Shown here one piece after another: positions 19,693-26,938 of a DNA stretch of 64,000 bases. Below the pieces are notes generated by a model, which made no database searches, was not told the DNA's origin, and saw only the letters and a program-made list of their open reading frames with translations. The stretch's first letter is position 1. Each line of letters begins with the position of its first letter. Both the position numbers and the translations under genes were made by a program. The stretch spans positions 33,839 through 97,838 of the forward strand of contig CBDCTQ010000018.1 of NCBI GenBank assembly GCA_965222105.1, in the 5' to 3' direction. The stretch comes from CALGLS01 sp965222105. GTDB taxonomy: Bacteria; Bacteroidota; Bacteroidia; Chitinophagales; Saprospiraceae.

Positions 19693-19940
19693 CCGCCAAG
19701 ATAATGATTTTTCGTGTATTTAATTGTAAATCAGGGAATAATATTAATTATCGCCGGGCGTTCTGACTTGGAGCAATTTTGGGATAGTAATTTTTGATTT
19801 TCTGAAAGGGAGAAGGTGATGCCATTGGTTATTGATGCCAGGGCCTCGGCTGCCGGGCGATGTAACGGAGCGATTTCCCTCGTAAAAGGGTCCCGTTTCG
19901 ACCGAACTCCAGGGTATTACTATTCCCGGAAAAATAAATG

Positions 19941-19948
19941 TACTTTTG
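19941..19948 (+). promoter_or_regulatory. -7 promoter word TACTTTTG that fixes the porP/sprF start
   Basis: Matches TAnnTTTG and is followed 20 bases later by the ATG at 19969. Transcription starting here cannot include the upstream ATG at 19816, so 19969 is the likely start. Confidence 0.5.
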
Positions 19949-19968
19949 CAATTGATTTTAAATTTGAT

Positions 19969-21075
19969 ATGACAACAACAAAAAACGCTTTTATCCCCAT
20001 GTCCGATCACCCAATTACCTCCCTTTTGTTGACTTGCTGCCTGATGGCTGCCGGGGTGCTATTTCCGCTCACGGCAAATGCGCAGGACAAACATTTCACC
20101 CAGTTTTATGCCTCTCCGCTTACGCTAAATCCCGCTTTGACGGGGGCCATCCAGGGCCGGTATCGGGTGGCAGCTATTTACCGCGACCAGTGGCGGGGCG
20201 TGTTGGACAACCCTTATGTGACATTCTCCTCGGCCGTCGATGTCAATTTCGATGTGGAGCTCGACTCCCGTTATAAAGATCAGGTGGCCGTTGGGCTGCT
20301 TTTTTTCAGCGACAAGGTCAATGAACTGGACTTCAATACCAACCAGATCGCCTTATCTGCCGCTTTTCACAAGGGCCTGGATTTTGACAAAAAACAATTC
20401 CTTTCCCTTGGCGTTCAAGGAGCCCTTTCACAGCGAAATGTCAACTACGAATTCATCACCTTCGACGATCAGTTCAATGAACTCGATGAATTTAGTTTGC
20501 CGACAGGCGAGCCCCTTCCGGAAAATAATTTTTCTTACGGCGATTTTTCTGTTGGCCTAAATTACCGCCTGGCGCTGGAGGCACTCAGCCTCAATGTAGG
20601 TGCAGCCATGCATCATGTGTTCCGCCCCAATGTATCTTTTTACGAAGCTACCGAGGATGGCTCGGGGCCTGAAAGTGAGAACCTCCTGCACCGGAAACTA
20701 TCTGCTCAACTGAGTCTGTCCATCCCTATCTCTGACAGACTATTCCTTAGCCCGCGTGTATTGTATGCCCGACAAGGGCCACACGAGGAGATCAATGCCG
20801 GTACCAATGTCCGCATCAAACTCAACAACCACAACAACAATTCCGTACACGTCGGCTGTTGGGTAAGGCCCGTTTCCAATGTCAACGAAGGTTATACCCT
20901 CGACGCCGTGGTCGGCCTCATCGGTATTGAGCTGGGCCCGGTGACCGCAGGCTTCAGCTACGATGCCAACCTCACCGACCTCAGTACTTATAAGCAGGGG
21001 CAGGGTGCTTTTGAATTTTCGGTGGCTTATATCGGCAGCTTCGATAACGAGGATATTCTTTGTCCCAAGTTTTAA
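19969..21075 (+). CDS. PorP/SprF family type IX secretion outer-membrane protein
   Basis: 368 residues. After a signal region ending ..LTANAQ comes the family hallmark: HFTQFYASPLTLNPALTG and YRDQWRGVL. The rest alternates beta strands of a barrel (LSLGVQGALSQRNV, FSYGDFSVGLNYRL, FEFSVAYIG). In gliding Bacteroidota, PorP/SprF proteins work with T9SS and help move or anchor surface proteins such as SprB. No giant adhesin gene is adjacent here. The downstream lipoprotein gene begins four bases after its stop, so they probably form an operon. Confidence 0.9.
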   Translation: MTTTKNAFIPMSDHPITSLLLTCCLMAAGVLFPLTANAQDKHFTQFYASPLTLNPALTGAIQGRYRVAAIYRDQWRGVLDNPYVTFSSAVDVNFDVELDSRYKDQVAVGLLFFSDKVNELDFNTNQIALSAAFHKGLDFDKKQFLSLGVQGALSQRNVNYEFITFDDQFNELDEFSLPTGEPLPENNFSYGDFSVGLNYRLALEALSLNVGAAMHHVFRPNVSFYEATEDGSGPESENLLHRKLSAQLSLSIPISDRLFLSPRVLYARQGPHEEINAGTNVRIKLNNHNNNSVHVGCWVRPVSNVNEGYTLDAVVGLIGIELGPVTAGFSYDANLTDLSTYKQGQGAFEFSVAYIGSFDNEDILCPKF

Positions 21076-21079
21076 ACGC

Positions 21080-21448
21080 ATGAAACCACTACTAACCCTC
21101 ACCGCCTGCCTGCTCCTTTCCTGCTCGACGGGAAAAAAGCTGCCGCAAAATCCAAAAATAACCTTCGACCTCGCGCGCATCGATGAAGAGGGGTTGTCGG
21201 GCACATCCGGTGGCAGGGTAGCGGTGGATTATGAATTCTGCATACCCGCAGAGGAGCCCATCGCCCAAAAAGTACGCGAGATCGACCCCAGCCTGAAATT
21301 GCATCACACCGCGAAAGGCCGCATAGGCTGCACTCCGTCCCAATGGCTCTGCATGGGCAATACCCACCAAAAAAACTGGCGTACCATCCTCCAGCAACTG
21401 GCTGCTCTGGATTACGTTCATCAGATCGATCAGACTTTTTTTGAATAG
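21080..21448 (+). CDS. Small putative lipoprotein in the porP/sprF operon
   Basis: 122 residues from the ATG at 21080; the longer frame from 20963 overlaps the preceding gene and is rejected. The N-terminus is a lipoprotein signal with lipobox LLSC (Cys15). The mature part contains VAVDYEFCIPAEE, a repeated short Cys motif (GRIGC, WLCMGNTH) and a helical tail (ILQQLAALDYVHQIDQTFFE). I recognise no domain. Tight coupling to the PorP/SprF-like gene suggests an envelope function linked to it. Confidence 0.75.
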   Translation: MKPLLTLTACLLLSCSTGKKLPQNPKITFDLARIDEEGLSGTSGGRVAVDYEFCIPAEEPIAQKVREIDPSLKLHHTAKGRIGCTPSQWLCMGNTHQKNWRTILQQLAALDYVHQIDQTFFE

Positions 21449-21551
21449 CAGTGCCCTCGAAAAACCCCGATTTCCAGCTCCTTCGTTTTCGGAATGATGA
21501 TTGAATTAGTACGGTTGCCGACTGAAACGAGCAATTTTCCACTGTGTTTCC

Positions 21552-21559
21552 TACCTTTG
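21552..21559 (+). promoter_or_regulatory. -7 promoter word TACCTTTG
   Basis: Matches TAnnTTTG, 43 bases before the ATG at 21603 of the LysM protein gene. Confidence 0.4.
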
Positions 21560-21602
21560 TATACTTGTTCGCTGATAGAGTATAGTTGAAAGCTTTATTG
21601 CT

Positions 21603-22454
21603 ATGAGAAAGTTTTTACATATCTGGGCCTTTGCGCTGCTGCCTTGCGTTGCAATGGCATGGTCTGACAGCCTCGTCTACCTACGGGCTACGGACACCGT
21701 ATTCTTAGAACTAAGCGAACTCCACGAAAAGATCATTACGCACAAGATCAAAGAACAGGAAACACTATACGCATTGTCCAGATTTTATGGAATGACCGTT
21801 CAGGAACTGTTTTACTACAACCCGGCTCTCGAAAAAAATACCTACGATGTAGGCCAGCAGATATACATTCCCGTGCCTTCCAAGGCCATCGTCAGCAGTG
21901 TGCCACCCTATCACAACCACTACGACTACGTGCCGGTTTGCTACCGGGTCAGAAAATCAGAAACCCTGTTTCGCATCGCCAAACGCTACTTCGGCATCCC
22001 GATCGACACCATTGCCATGCTCAACCGTCTGACCACCAGCACCCTAAGCGTCGGTCAGGTGCTCCAAATTGGATGGCTCAGCCGATGGGGCATCCCCCAC
22101 CACTATCGAAAATTCAGAGGCAGCCCTATAGATAAAAAAAATCAACTCCTTGCCAGGAAATATTATCAGGCCAGAACCGTCAAAAAAGAATCGAGGGATA
22201 AAGGTGTTGCCTTTTGGCAAAACAACGGCGTGAAAAGCGTCGACCTCTATGCCATGCACCGCACCGCCCCCTTGCAGTCGATCATCGCCGTCAACAACCC
22301 CATGAACCGCAGAACCGTTTACGCTAAGGTAATTGCCCGACTACCCGACACCGTTTACTCCGATGATGTGGTCGTCGTCGTTTCAGCAAGAGTAGCCCAA
22401 TTGCTGGGTGCCAAAGACCAACGATTCTACGTGAAAATAAAATATTTAAAATAA
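21603..22454 (+). CDS. LysM protein with RlpA-like C-terminal domain
   Basis: 283 residues. Signal peptide ending ..CVAMAW. Two LysM domains: about 45-92 (HKIKEQETLYALSRFYGMT... QIYIPVP) and about 115-158 (YRVRKSETLFRIAKRYFG...QVLQIGW). The C-terminal ~70 residues (YAMHRTAPLQSIIAVNNPMN, VYAKVIARLPD, VVVVSARVAQLLGA) follow the double-psi beta-barrel pattern of RlpA-type proteins, though the catalytic residues of lytic RlpA are not obvious. It probably binds peptidoglycan in the periplasm. It ends 38 bases before the cystathionine beta-synthase-like gene. Confidence 0.82.
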   Translation: MRKFLHIWAFALLPCVAMAWSDSLVYLRATDTVFLELSELHEKIITHKIKEQETLYALSRFYGMTVQELFYYNPALEKNTYDVGQQIYIPVPSKAIVSSVPPYHNHYDYVPVCYRVRKSETLFRIAKRYFGIPIDTIAMLNRLTTSTLSVGQVLQIGWLSRWGIPHHYRKFRGSPIDKKNQLLARKYYQARTVKKESRDKGVAFWQNNGVKSVDLYAMHRTAPLQSIIAVNNPMNRRTVYAKVIARLPDTVYSDDVVVVVSARVAQLLGAKDQRFYVKIKYLK

Positions 22455-22492
22455 CAACAATTCCACAGAACATTCATTTATCGTCAAATAAC

Positions 22493-23851
22493 ATGAAGTA
22501 CGCACATAATATTCTCGAAACCATAGGCAACACCCCACTTATCAGAATTAACAAAGTGACCGAAGAAGTCCCGGCCCTCGTTTTGCTCAAGCTCGAAACG
22601 GTCAACCCCGGCCACTCCATCAAAGACCGTATGGCTCTCAAAATGCTGGAAGATGCCGAACAAAGTGGCGCCATCCAACCCGGCGGAACCATCATAGAAT
22701 GTACCTCCGGCAACACCGGCATGGGGCTGGCCATAGCCGCCTGTGTGAAGGGCTATAAATGCATTTTTACGACGAGCGACAAACAATCCAAAGAAAAAAT
22801 AGACATGCTCAAGGCTATGGGAGCAGAGGTCATCGTTTGTCCCACCAATGTAGAACCCACTGACCCGCGATCCTATTATTCTGTTGCCGAAAAACTGAGC
22901 AAAGAAATCCCCAACTCCTTTTGGGTCAATCAATACGACAACCTCTCCAACCGCCAGGCCCACTACGAAAGTACCGGCCCCGAAATTTGGGAACAAACCG
23001 GCGGCAAGATCACCCATTTCGTCGTAGGGGTGGGCACAGGAGGCACCGTTTCCGGAACCGGCAAATACCTCAAAGAACAAAACCCCGACATCAAAGTCTG
23101 GGGCATCGACACCTTCGGTTCTGTATTTAAAAAATACCACGAAACCGGTATTTTCGACGAAAAAGAAATTTACCCCTACATCACCGAAGGAATTGGCGAA
23201 GACATCCTGCCCAAAAACGTCGACTTTTCCCTCATCGACCACTTCGAAAAGGTGTCCGACAAAGACGGAGCCGTCATGGCGCGTCGGCTGGCCCGCGAAG
23301 AAGGCATCTTGTTGGGGTACTCCGCCGGATCGGCTTTCGCCGGATTGGTGCAGATGAAAGACCAATTGACCAGCGACGATGTGGTGGTAGTCGTCATCCA
23401 TGACCACGGCAGCCGGTACGTCGGAAAAATATACAACGACGACTGGATGCGCGAACGCGGATTCCTCGACACCGAACTAAAAGTCGCCGACCTCATTGCC
23501 CGCAAAACCGACAAAGGCTTTATGTCCGTTCAAATTGATGACTCCGTCCGACGTGCCTTTGATCTGATGAAATCCAACGACATCTCCCAAATGCCGGTGA
23601 TGAACAACGGCCACATGGTCGGCTCCATCACCGAGACCAACATTCTCAGCTTTCTACTCGAAAACCCTGCTGGCAATAAAGACCATTCCGTCAACTCCAT
23701 CATGGGTGATGCCTTCCCCATCGTGGAAGCCGATCTGCCTTACCGGCAACTGAGCCGTTACATCAACAAAAAGATCCCCGCTGTCATTGTGCGCGACAAA
23801 GCGGGCTCTCTCCATATACTTACTCAGTACGATATTATACAGGCGGTTTAG
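22493..23851 (+). CDS. PLP-dependent cystathionine beta-synthase-like enzyme with two CBS domains
   Basis: 452 residues. The fold-type II PLP domain fills residues 1-320: IGNTPLIR near the start, the lysine that binds PLP in HSIKDRMA, the substrate loop TSGNTG and the phosphate-binding run GVGTGGTVSGTG. Residues about 335-450 form a tandem CBS (Bateman) module (ISQMPVMNNGHMVGSITE, PYRQLSRYINKKIPAVIV). The family condenses serine and homocysteine to cystathionine, or uses O-acetylserine to make cysteine; this layout is usually annotated cystathionine beta-synthase. The Bateman module suggests control by adenosyl ligands. No haem domain is present. Confidence 0.9.
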   Translation: MKYAHNILETIGNTPLIRINKVTEEVPALVLLKLETVNPGHSIKDRMALKMLEDAEQSGAIQPGGTIIECTSGNTGMGLAIAACVKGYKCIFTTSDKQSKEKIDMLKAMGAEVIVCPTNVEPTDPRSYYSVAEKLSKEIPNSFWVNQYDNLSNRQAHYESTGPEIWEQTGGKITHFVVGVGTGGTVSGTGKYLKEQNPDIKVWGIDTFGSVFKKYHETGIFDEKEIYPYITEGIGEDILPKNVDFSLIDHFEKVSDKDGAVMARRLAREEGILLGYSAGSAFAGLVQMKDQLTSDDVVVVVIHDHGSRYVGKIYNDDWMRERGFLDTELKVADLIARKTDKGFMSVQIDDSVRRAFDLMKSNDISQMPVMNNGHMVGSITETNILSFLLENPAGNKDHSVNSIMGDAFPIVEADLPYRQLSRYINKKIPAVIVRDKAGSLHILTQYDIIQAV

Positions 23852-24132
23852 GCTCGCTCGAAAAATAACTTGTCGTTGTCTTTGATAAAAATTACAAATT
23901 AGCGACCCCGATAGCTATCGGGGTGAGCGCCTGCCTGCCGGTAGGCAGGATTTGTGATTTTTTCAAAGACACCAAAAAGACAATTTATTTTTTGAGCTTT
24001 ACTTAACATGATAAAAAGTAGCAGTGATTACCAAGCATTTCCAAGACATCAACATTCACAATGCCTTGGAAAAATGATAAGATTATTGACTAATAGTTGG
24101 AATTTCCGTATACTTGAGGAAAAGACTGAAAA
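23852..24132. other. AT-rich intergenic region carrying a palindromic repeat element
   Basis: About 280 bases. The first half is the nested palindrome element listed separately; the second half is AT-rich and probably the promoter/operator region of the antitoxin gene, with a weak inverted repeat (catttccaag ... cttggaaaaatg) around 24035-24080. Confidence 0.4.
23878..23970. repeat. REP/MITE-like element with nested palindromes
   Basis: Outer imperfect arms of about 20 bp (23878-23899 beginning gtctttgat, and 23950-23970 ending tcaaagac). Inside are a perfect 18-base palindrome CCCCGATAGCTATCGGGG (23906-23923) and a near-perfect one CCTGCCTGCCGGTAGGCAGG (23930-23949). The arm word ATTTGTGATTTT recurs in an element at 25888-25960. 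Confidence 0.65.
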
Positions 24133-24360
24133 ATGAATGCTGCAAAAAGATTAAATAAAACACAATTGGAGTTGCTAAAACTTTTTAGCCTTGACTTAAG
24201 TGAAGAACAACTTAAGGAAATAAAATCATTGCTCATAAAATACTTTGCTGAAAAAGTAACTTTAGAAATGGATAACTTATTTGAAGCTAAGGGGTGGGAC
24301 GAAAAAAAAATAGAGGAATGGTCAAAAGAGCATATGAGAACAAAATATAAGGATAAATGA
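24133..24360 (+). CDS. Antitoxin-like protein of a PIN toxin pair
   Basis: 75 residues, strongly charged and helical (LSEEQLKEIKSLLIKYFAEK, WDEKKIEEWSKEHMR). No membrane segment or signal. Its stop overlaps the ATG of a PIN-domain start by four bases (ATGA), the standard arrangement of antitoxin then toxin. The gene is clearly richer in A and T than its neighbours, which fits horizontal acquisition. I recognise the organisation more than the family, so the name is based on context. Confidence 0.65.
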   Translation: MNAAKRLNKTQLELLKLFSLDLSEEQLKEIKSLLIKYFAEKVTLEMDNLFEAKGWDEKKIEEWSKEHMRTKYKDK

Positions 24361-24548
24361 AGATAGTACTGGACACCAATGTACTACTGATTTCTCTTCT
24401 TAAAACTTCAAAACCCATCCTTCCACTTTTCTGCAATAGCTATGGCGGTTTCCAGCATAGCCGCCTGCCACTGTTCGGCCTGCCAATCGGAGTCAGCAAG
24501 TGGCGATTGGCCGAGACGGCGGCGAGCATCATCGCAATCAGTAGCTGA
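24357..24548 (+). pseudogene. Truncated PIN-domain toxin remnant
   Basis: The first ~19 codons read as the start of a PIN nuclease (KIVLDTNVLLISLL, with the first catalytic Asp at residue 5). From about 24408 the frame runs antisense through the 3' end of the MNIO gene and the translation has no PIN features (the remaining acidic residues of a ~135-residue PIN domain are missing). The toxin is therefore cut exactly where the neighbouring gene's stop codon begins, and should be inactive. Confidence 0.7.
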
Positions 24549-25535
24549 TTCCAAAATATCGGATAAGGCAATCTGTTGTCGGTGGAGTTCTCCATCTTCT
24601 ACCGGATCGGAGAGGGAAGGCAGGGTAGGGGGGAGGAAGTCCTTTGCAGAAAAACCATTTTCGGGAGTATATTGTTGAGTGATTTTGTCCATCCTGTAAA
24701 AATCATCCCTAAACCGCTCTTGCTGGCCTGGAGAGCGTAGTCCTGTGCCCAGCTGTTCCAATACGACGTATTTCAGATTAGGGCATCGGGTTATGGTCTT
24801 TTTCAACAATGTAAATACATCATCGGGCACTCCATCGTCGTGGGTGTCGCGGCGTATTTTCTTATCGGGTTGGACCGAAACGGCTTCCCAGCTACCACCG
24901 GAAATGTGGATTTCGCGCACCAGTTCCAGCGGATACCAGGAGAGGAGATCGTCGTAGTCGATGTCAAAATTGTGGAGCTGGCAGTAGAGGTTATGGACGT
25001 CGAGGATGAGGAAACCGTTGATGGGTTCAACGAGTTTACTCAAAAATTCGCCGTGGCGTTTCACCTCATCCAGGGAGTAGGCGAAGGCCAGATTTTCCAA
25101 TCCTACAGGACATTGACAGGCGTTGGCGATGCGTTGGAGGCGGTCTTGCCCGATAGCTAAAGTGGTTCTATTAAAAGGTATGGAAAGGGGCGCCCCCTGG
25201 TGGAAATTTTTCCCGGTCATAAACCCAAAATGCTCGGTGATGTGATCGAAAGTAAACCGTTGGGAGAGCCGTTGAAGATCGTCGAGCCACGACTGCTGCT
25301 CCGGCTTCCATTTGCCGGAGAAGAGGGAGAAAAAGACGCCGTGGCCCAGGAGTCTGCCTTCGTTGCTATAAGCTGCGATCAACTCCAGAAACCACGGCGG
25401 CACATTGTCAAAGTAGTACATCGAGTCGAACGACCACTCGATGGCCTCCACCTTTCCGGCCTCAAACAGCGGCAGTGCCGCTGCCAGAACGTGGCTGTCG
25501 AGGTTGCAGGCAATCGAAGATCGAACGGTTTTCAT
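24408..25535 (-). CDS. MNIO (DUF692) family iron-dependent oxidase, putative RiPP-modifying enzyme
   Basis: 375 residues, TIM-barrel DUF692/MNIO fold over about 1-285. The expected metal ligands are all visible: His65 (GHGVFFS), His102 (EHFGF), Glu147 (GLENLAF), Asp179 and His181 (LDVHNLY), His210 (EIHISGG), Asp230 and His232 (DTHDDG), and Glu260 (VLEQ). Known relatives (MbnB, TglH, ChrH) use a multinuclear iron site to oxidise cysteines in precursor peptides. A C-terminal extension of about 90 residues (from 286) is longer than the basic family and has no domain I recognise. It lies nine bases after a small Cys-rich peptide gene, its probable substrate. No separate partner protein gene is seen. 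Confidence 0.85.
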   Translation of the reverse strand: MKTVRSSIACNLDSHVLAAALPLFEAGKVEAIEWSFDSMYYFDNVPPWFLELIAAYSNEGRLLGHGVFFSLFSGKWKPEQQSWLDDLQRLSQRFTFDHITEHFGFMTGKNFHQGAPLSIPFNRTTLAIGQDRLQRIANACQCPVGLENLAFAYSLDEVKRHGEFLSKLVEPINGFLILDVHNLYCQLHNFDIDYDDLLSWYPLELVREIHISGGSWEAVSVQPDKKIRRDTHDDGVPDDVFTLLKKTITRCPNLKYVVLEQLGTGLRSPGQQERFRDDFYRMDKITQQYTPENGFSAKDFLPPTLPSLSDPVEDGELHRQQIALSDILESATDCDDARRRLGQSPLADSDWQAEQWQAAMLETAIAIAEKWKDGF

Positions 25536-25544
25536 AGCCGTTTT

Positions 25545-25769
25545 TTAACCCAGGCCACAAGCCGGGCAATCCCAGCAAGTTTGGCTTTCTCCGGTTTTTG
25601 TGCGTTGGGTGTGGTTGTTGTTGGCTTCATCGACGGGTTCGTCGGTTACTCCTGAATTTTCTTCTACGGCGGGAAGCACCTCATAGGTATCCTTGTTGCA
25701 AGAGGTCGAAACGGTACCCAGGGCAACACCCAGCGCAATGGCTTGCAAAAGCGATTTGGAAATTTTCAT
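25545..25769 (-). CDS. Precursor-like peptide with C-terminal CxxCxxC core
   Basis: 74 residues. Residues 1-24 look like a signal or lipoprotein-type leader (KSLLQAIALGVALGT...STSC24, an imperfect lipobox). The middle is acidic and low in structure (EENSGVTDEPVDEANNN). The last ten residues are CWDCPACGLG, giving Cys65, Cys68 and Cys71 close to a Gly-rich end. Size, leader-plus-core layout and position directly before an MNIO gene match precursor peptides of MNIO-modified RiPPs. Which cysteines are changed, and the product's role, cannot be read from the sequence. An alternative is a small unmodified lipoprotein. Confidence 0.7.
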   Translation of the reverse strand: MKISKSLLQAIALGVALGTVSTSCNKDTYEVLPAVEENSGVTDEPVDEANNNHTQRTKTGESQTCWDCPACGLG

Positions 25770-25887
25770 GGCGTCATTTTTTTAAATTTTATGTTCTCCA
25801 TCATTGACGTCGTTTATAAGAAAATGGTTGGGAGAGAGGTGACATTTTTTATAGCAAAACTCCTCTCGGTATACTTGTTCGTTTATA

Positions 25888-25960
25888 GATTTGTGATTTT
25901 GCGCGTGGATTTCCCACTTAAGGGGGTAAGGGGGTGGGCGAGTGCAAAAAATCACAAATT
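25888..25960. repeat. Inverted-repeat element upstream of the peptide gene
   Basis: Arms gatttgtgattttgc (25888-25902) and gcaaaaaatcacaaatt (25944-25960) enclose a G-rich centre (gggggtaagggggtgggc). The arm word is the same ATTTGTGATTTT as in the element at 23878-23970, but in the opposite inside-out arrangement. It lies between the peptide gene start and the end of bshB1; it may act as a terminator for bshB1. Confidence 0.55.
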
Positions 25961-26018
25961 GATCCGTTGAAGAGTATAGCATCCGAAACCGAAAAGCATG
26001 CACCCTGGGTACTAATCG

Positions 26019-26738
26019 TCATCCCAAATCAAAAAGATCATCTACCACCACCGGCCGCCTCACATTGAACCCCTCTGCAAATTCCACCTCCGCCGGTCGG
26101 CCAAACACGCGGTTTTTCGCAATAACCGATTCCAAAAACGCCTTACTGGAAATCGGAGATTCCGGCTCCTCCGAATCGGGATTGTAAAATTGGGACTTAA
26201 ACGTCTGTATCAAGGCCAGTTTTTCATCCATATAATCGGTGATGTCGACCACAAAATCGGGCTCGATGTGATGATCCTGTATATAATGGTATACCGCTTT
26301 GGGGCGCCACCGCTCCTGCAATCCGCCCTCCGCGTCATAGGTAGGTATTTTGATAAGACCTGCCAGAAAGCAGGCGTCAGCACATAGTTTTGCCGCTCGG
26401 CCATGATCCGGGTGGCGGTCGCTGATGGCATTGGTCAGCACAATGTCCGGTTGGTACGTGCGGATCACCCGGATGATCTGGAGCTGATGGTCGCGGTCGT
26501 TTTTAAAAAATCCATCAGCCATACCCAGGTTAAGGCGCACCAGGGCGCCCATTTTTTTGGCGGAAGCCGCCGCCTCCTGGTCTCGTATTTCAGCGGAGCC
26601 CCGGGTGCCCAGCTCACCGCGGGTCAGATCGAGCAATCCCACCTTTTTACCCAGATGAATATGCCGCAACAACGTACCGCTGCAACTCAACTCCACATCG
26701 TCGGGATGGACTCCTATGGCCAGTATATCGAGCTTCAT
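26019..26738 (-). CDS. bshB1: Bacillithiol biosynthesis deacetylase BshB1
   Basis: 239 residues. The start at 26738 is chosen because a -7 word lies 25 bases upstream (26763-26770) and the protein then opens with the family N-terminus MKLDILAIGVHPDDVE; the longer frame to 26882 is rejected. Zinc ligands are visible: His-Pro-Asp-Asp near residue 11 and a second His in SDRHPDHGRA. LTRGELGTRGS is also typical of BshB1. The enzyme removes acetate from N-acetylglucosaminyl-malate, the second step of bacillithiol synthesis. Its position next to the MNIO cassette may be chance. Confidence 0.92.
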   Translation of the reverse strand: MKLDILAIGVHPDDVELSCSGTLLRHIHLGKKVGLLDLTRGELGTRGSAEIRDQEAAASAKKMGALVRLNLGMADGFFKNDRDHQLQIIRVIRTYQPDIVLTNAISDRHPDHGRAAKLCADACFLAGLIKIPTYDAEGGLQERWRPKAVYHYIQDHHIEPDFVVDITDYMDEKLALIQTFKSQFYNPDSEEPESPISSKAFLESVIAKNRVFGRPAEVEFAEGFNVRRPVVVDDLFDLG

Positions 26739-26762
26739 ATCAATTTTTTCTTCTTTTTGTGG

Positions 26763-26770
26763 CAAATGTA
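26763..26770 (-). promoter_or_regulatory. -7 promoter word TACATTTG for bshB1
   Basis: Minus-strand match to TAnnTTTG, 24 bases before the chosen bshB1 start; it makes translation from the upstream ATG at 26882 unlikely. Confidence 0.45.
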
Positions 26771-26906
26771 TGCTGTGAGCGGGAGAATACCTCTTAATTT
26801 TCAATGCTAATTTAGCCAACTTGCCTGGAAACGCATCCATCCTACCAAAAAACCGTACAAGGAGCAAGATTCCGGCTTCCAATTCCTTTCCATCACCAAG
26901 AAATGC

Positions 26907-26914
26907 TATTTTTG
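26907..26914 (+). promoter_or_regulatory. -7 promoter word TATTTTTG
   Basis: Matches TAnnTTTG, 24 bases before the ATG at 26939 of the VCBS lipoprotein gene. Confidence 0.45.
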
Positions 26915-26938
26915 TGATCGATCAAATTTATTCCAGCC

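Larger units (their letters stand above)
19624..19968. other. Divergent promoter region with two TACTTTTG words
   Basis: About 345 bases between the C40 peptidase and porP/sprF-like gene. It contains the same -7 word TACTTTTG facing each way (minus 19685-19692, plus 19941-19948). The in-frame extension of the plus-strand gene through 19816-19968 lies upstream of its promoter and is probably untranslated. Confidence 0.5.

Noticed and set aside
19816..19968. Upstream start for the PorP/SprF protein
   Set aside because: It lies before the -7 promoter word and the signal peptide starts later.
23906..23949. CRISPR-like or integron-like repeats
   Set aside because: These are single palindromes with no regular spacer and repeat series.
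26739..26882. Longer bshB1 start
   Set aside because: The promoter word lies between it and the conserved N-terminus.
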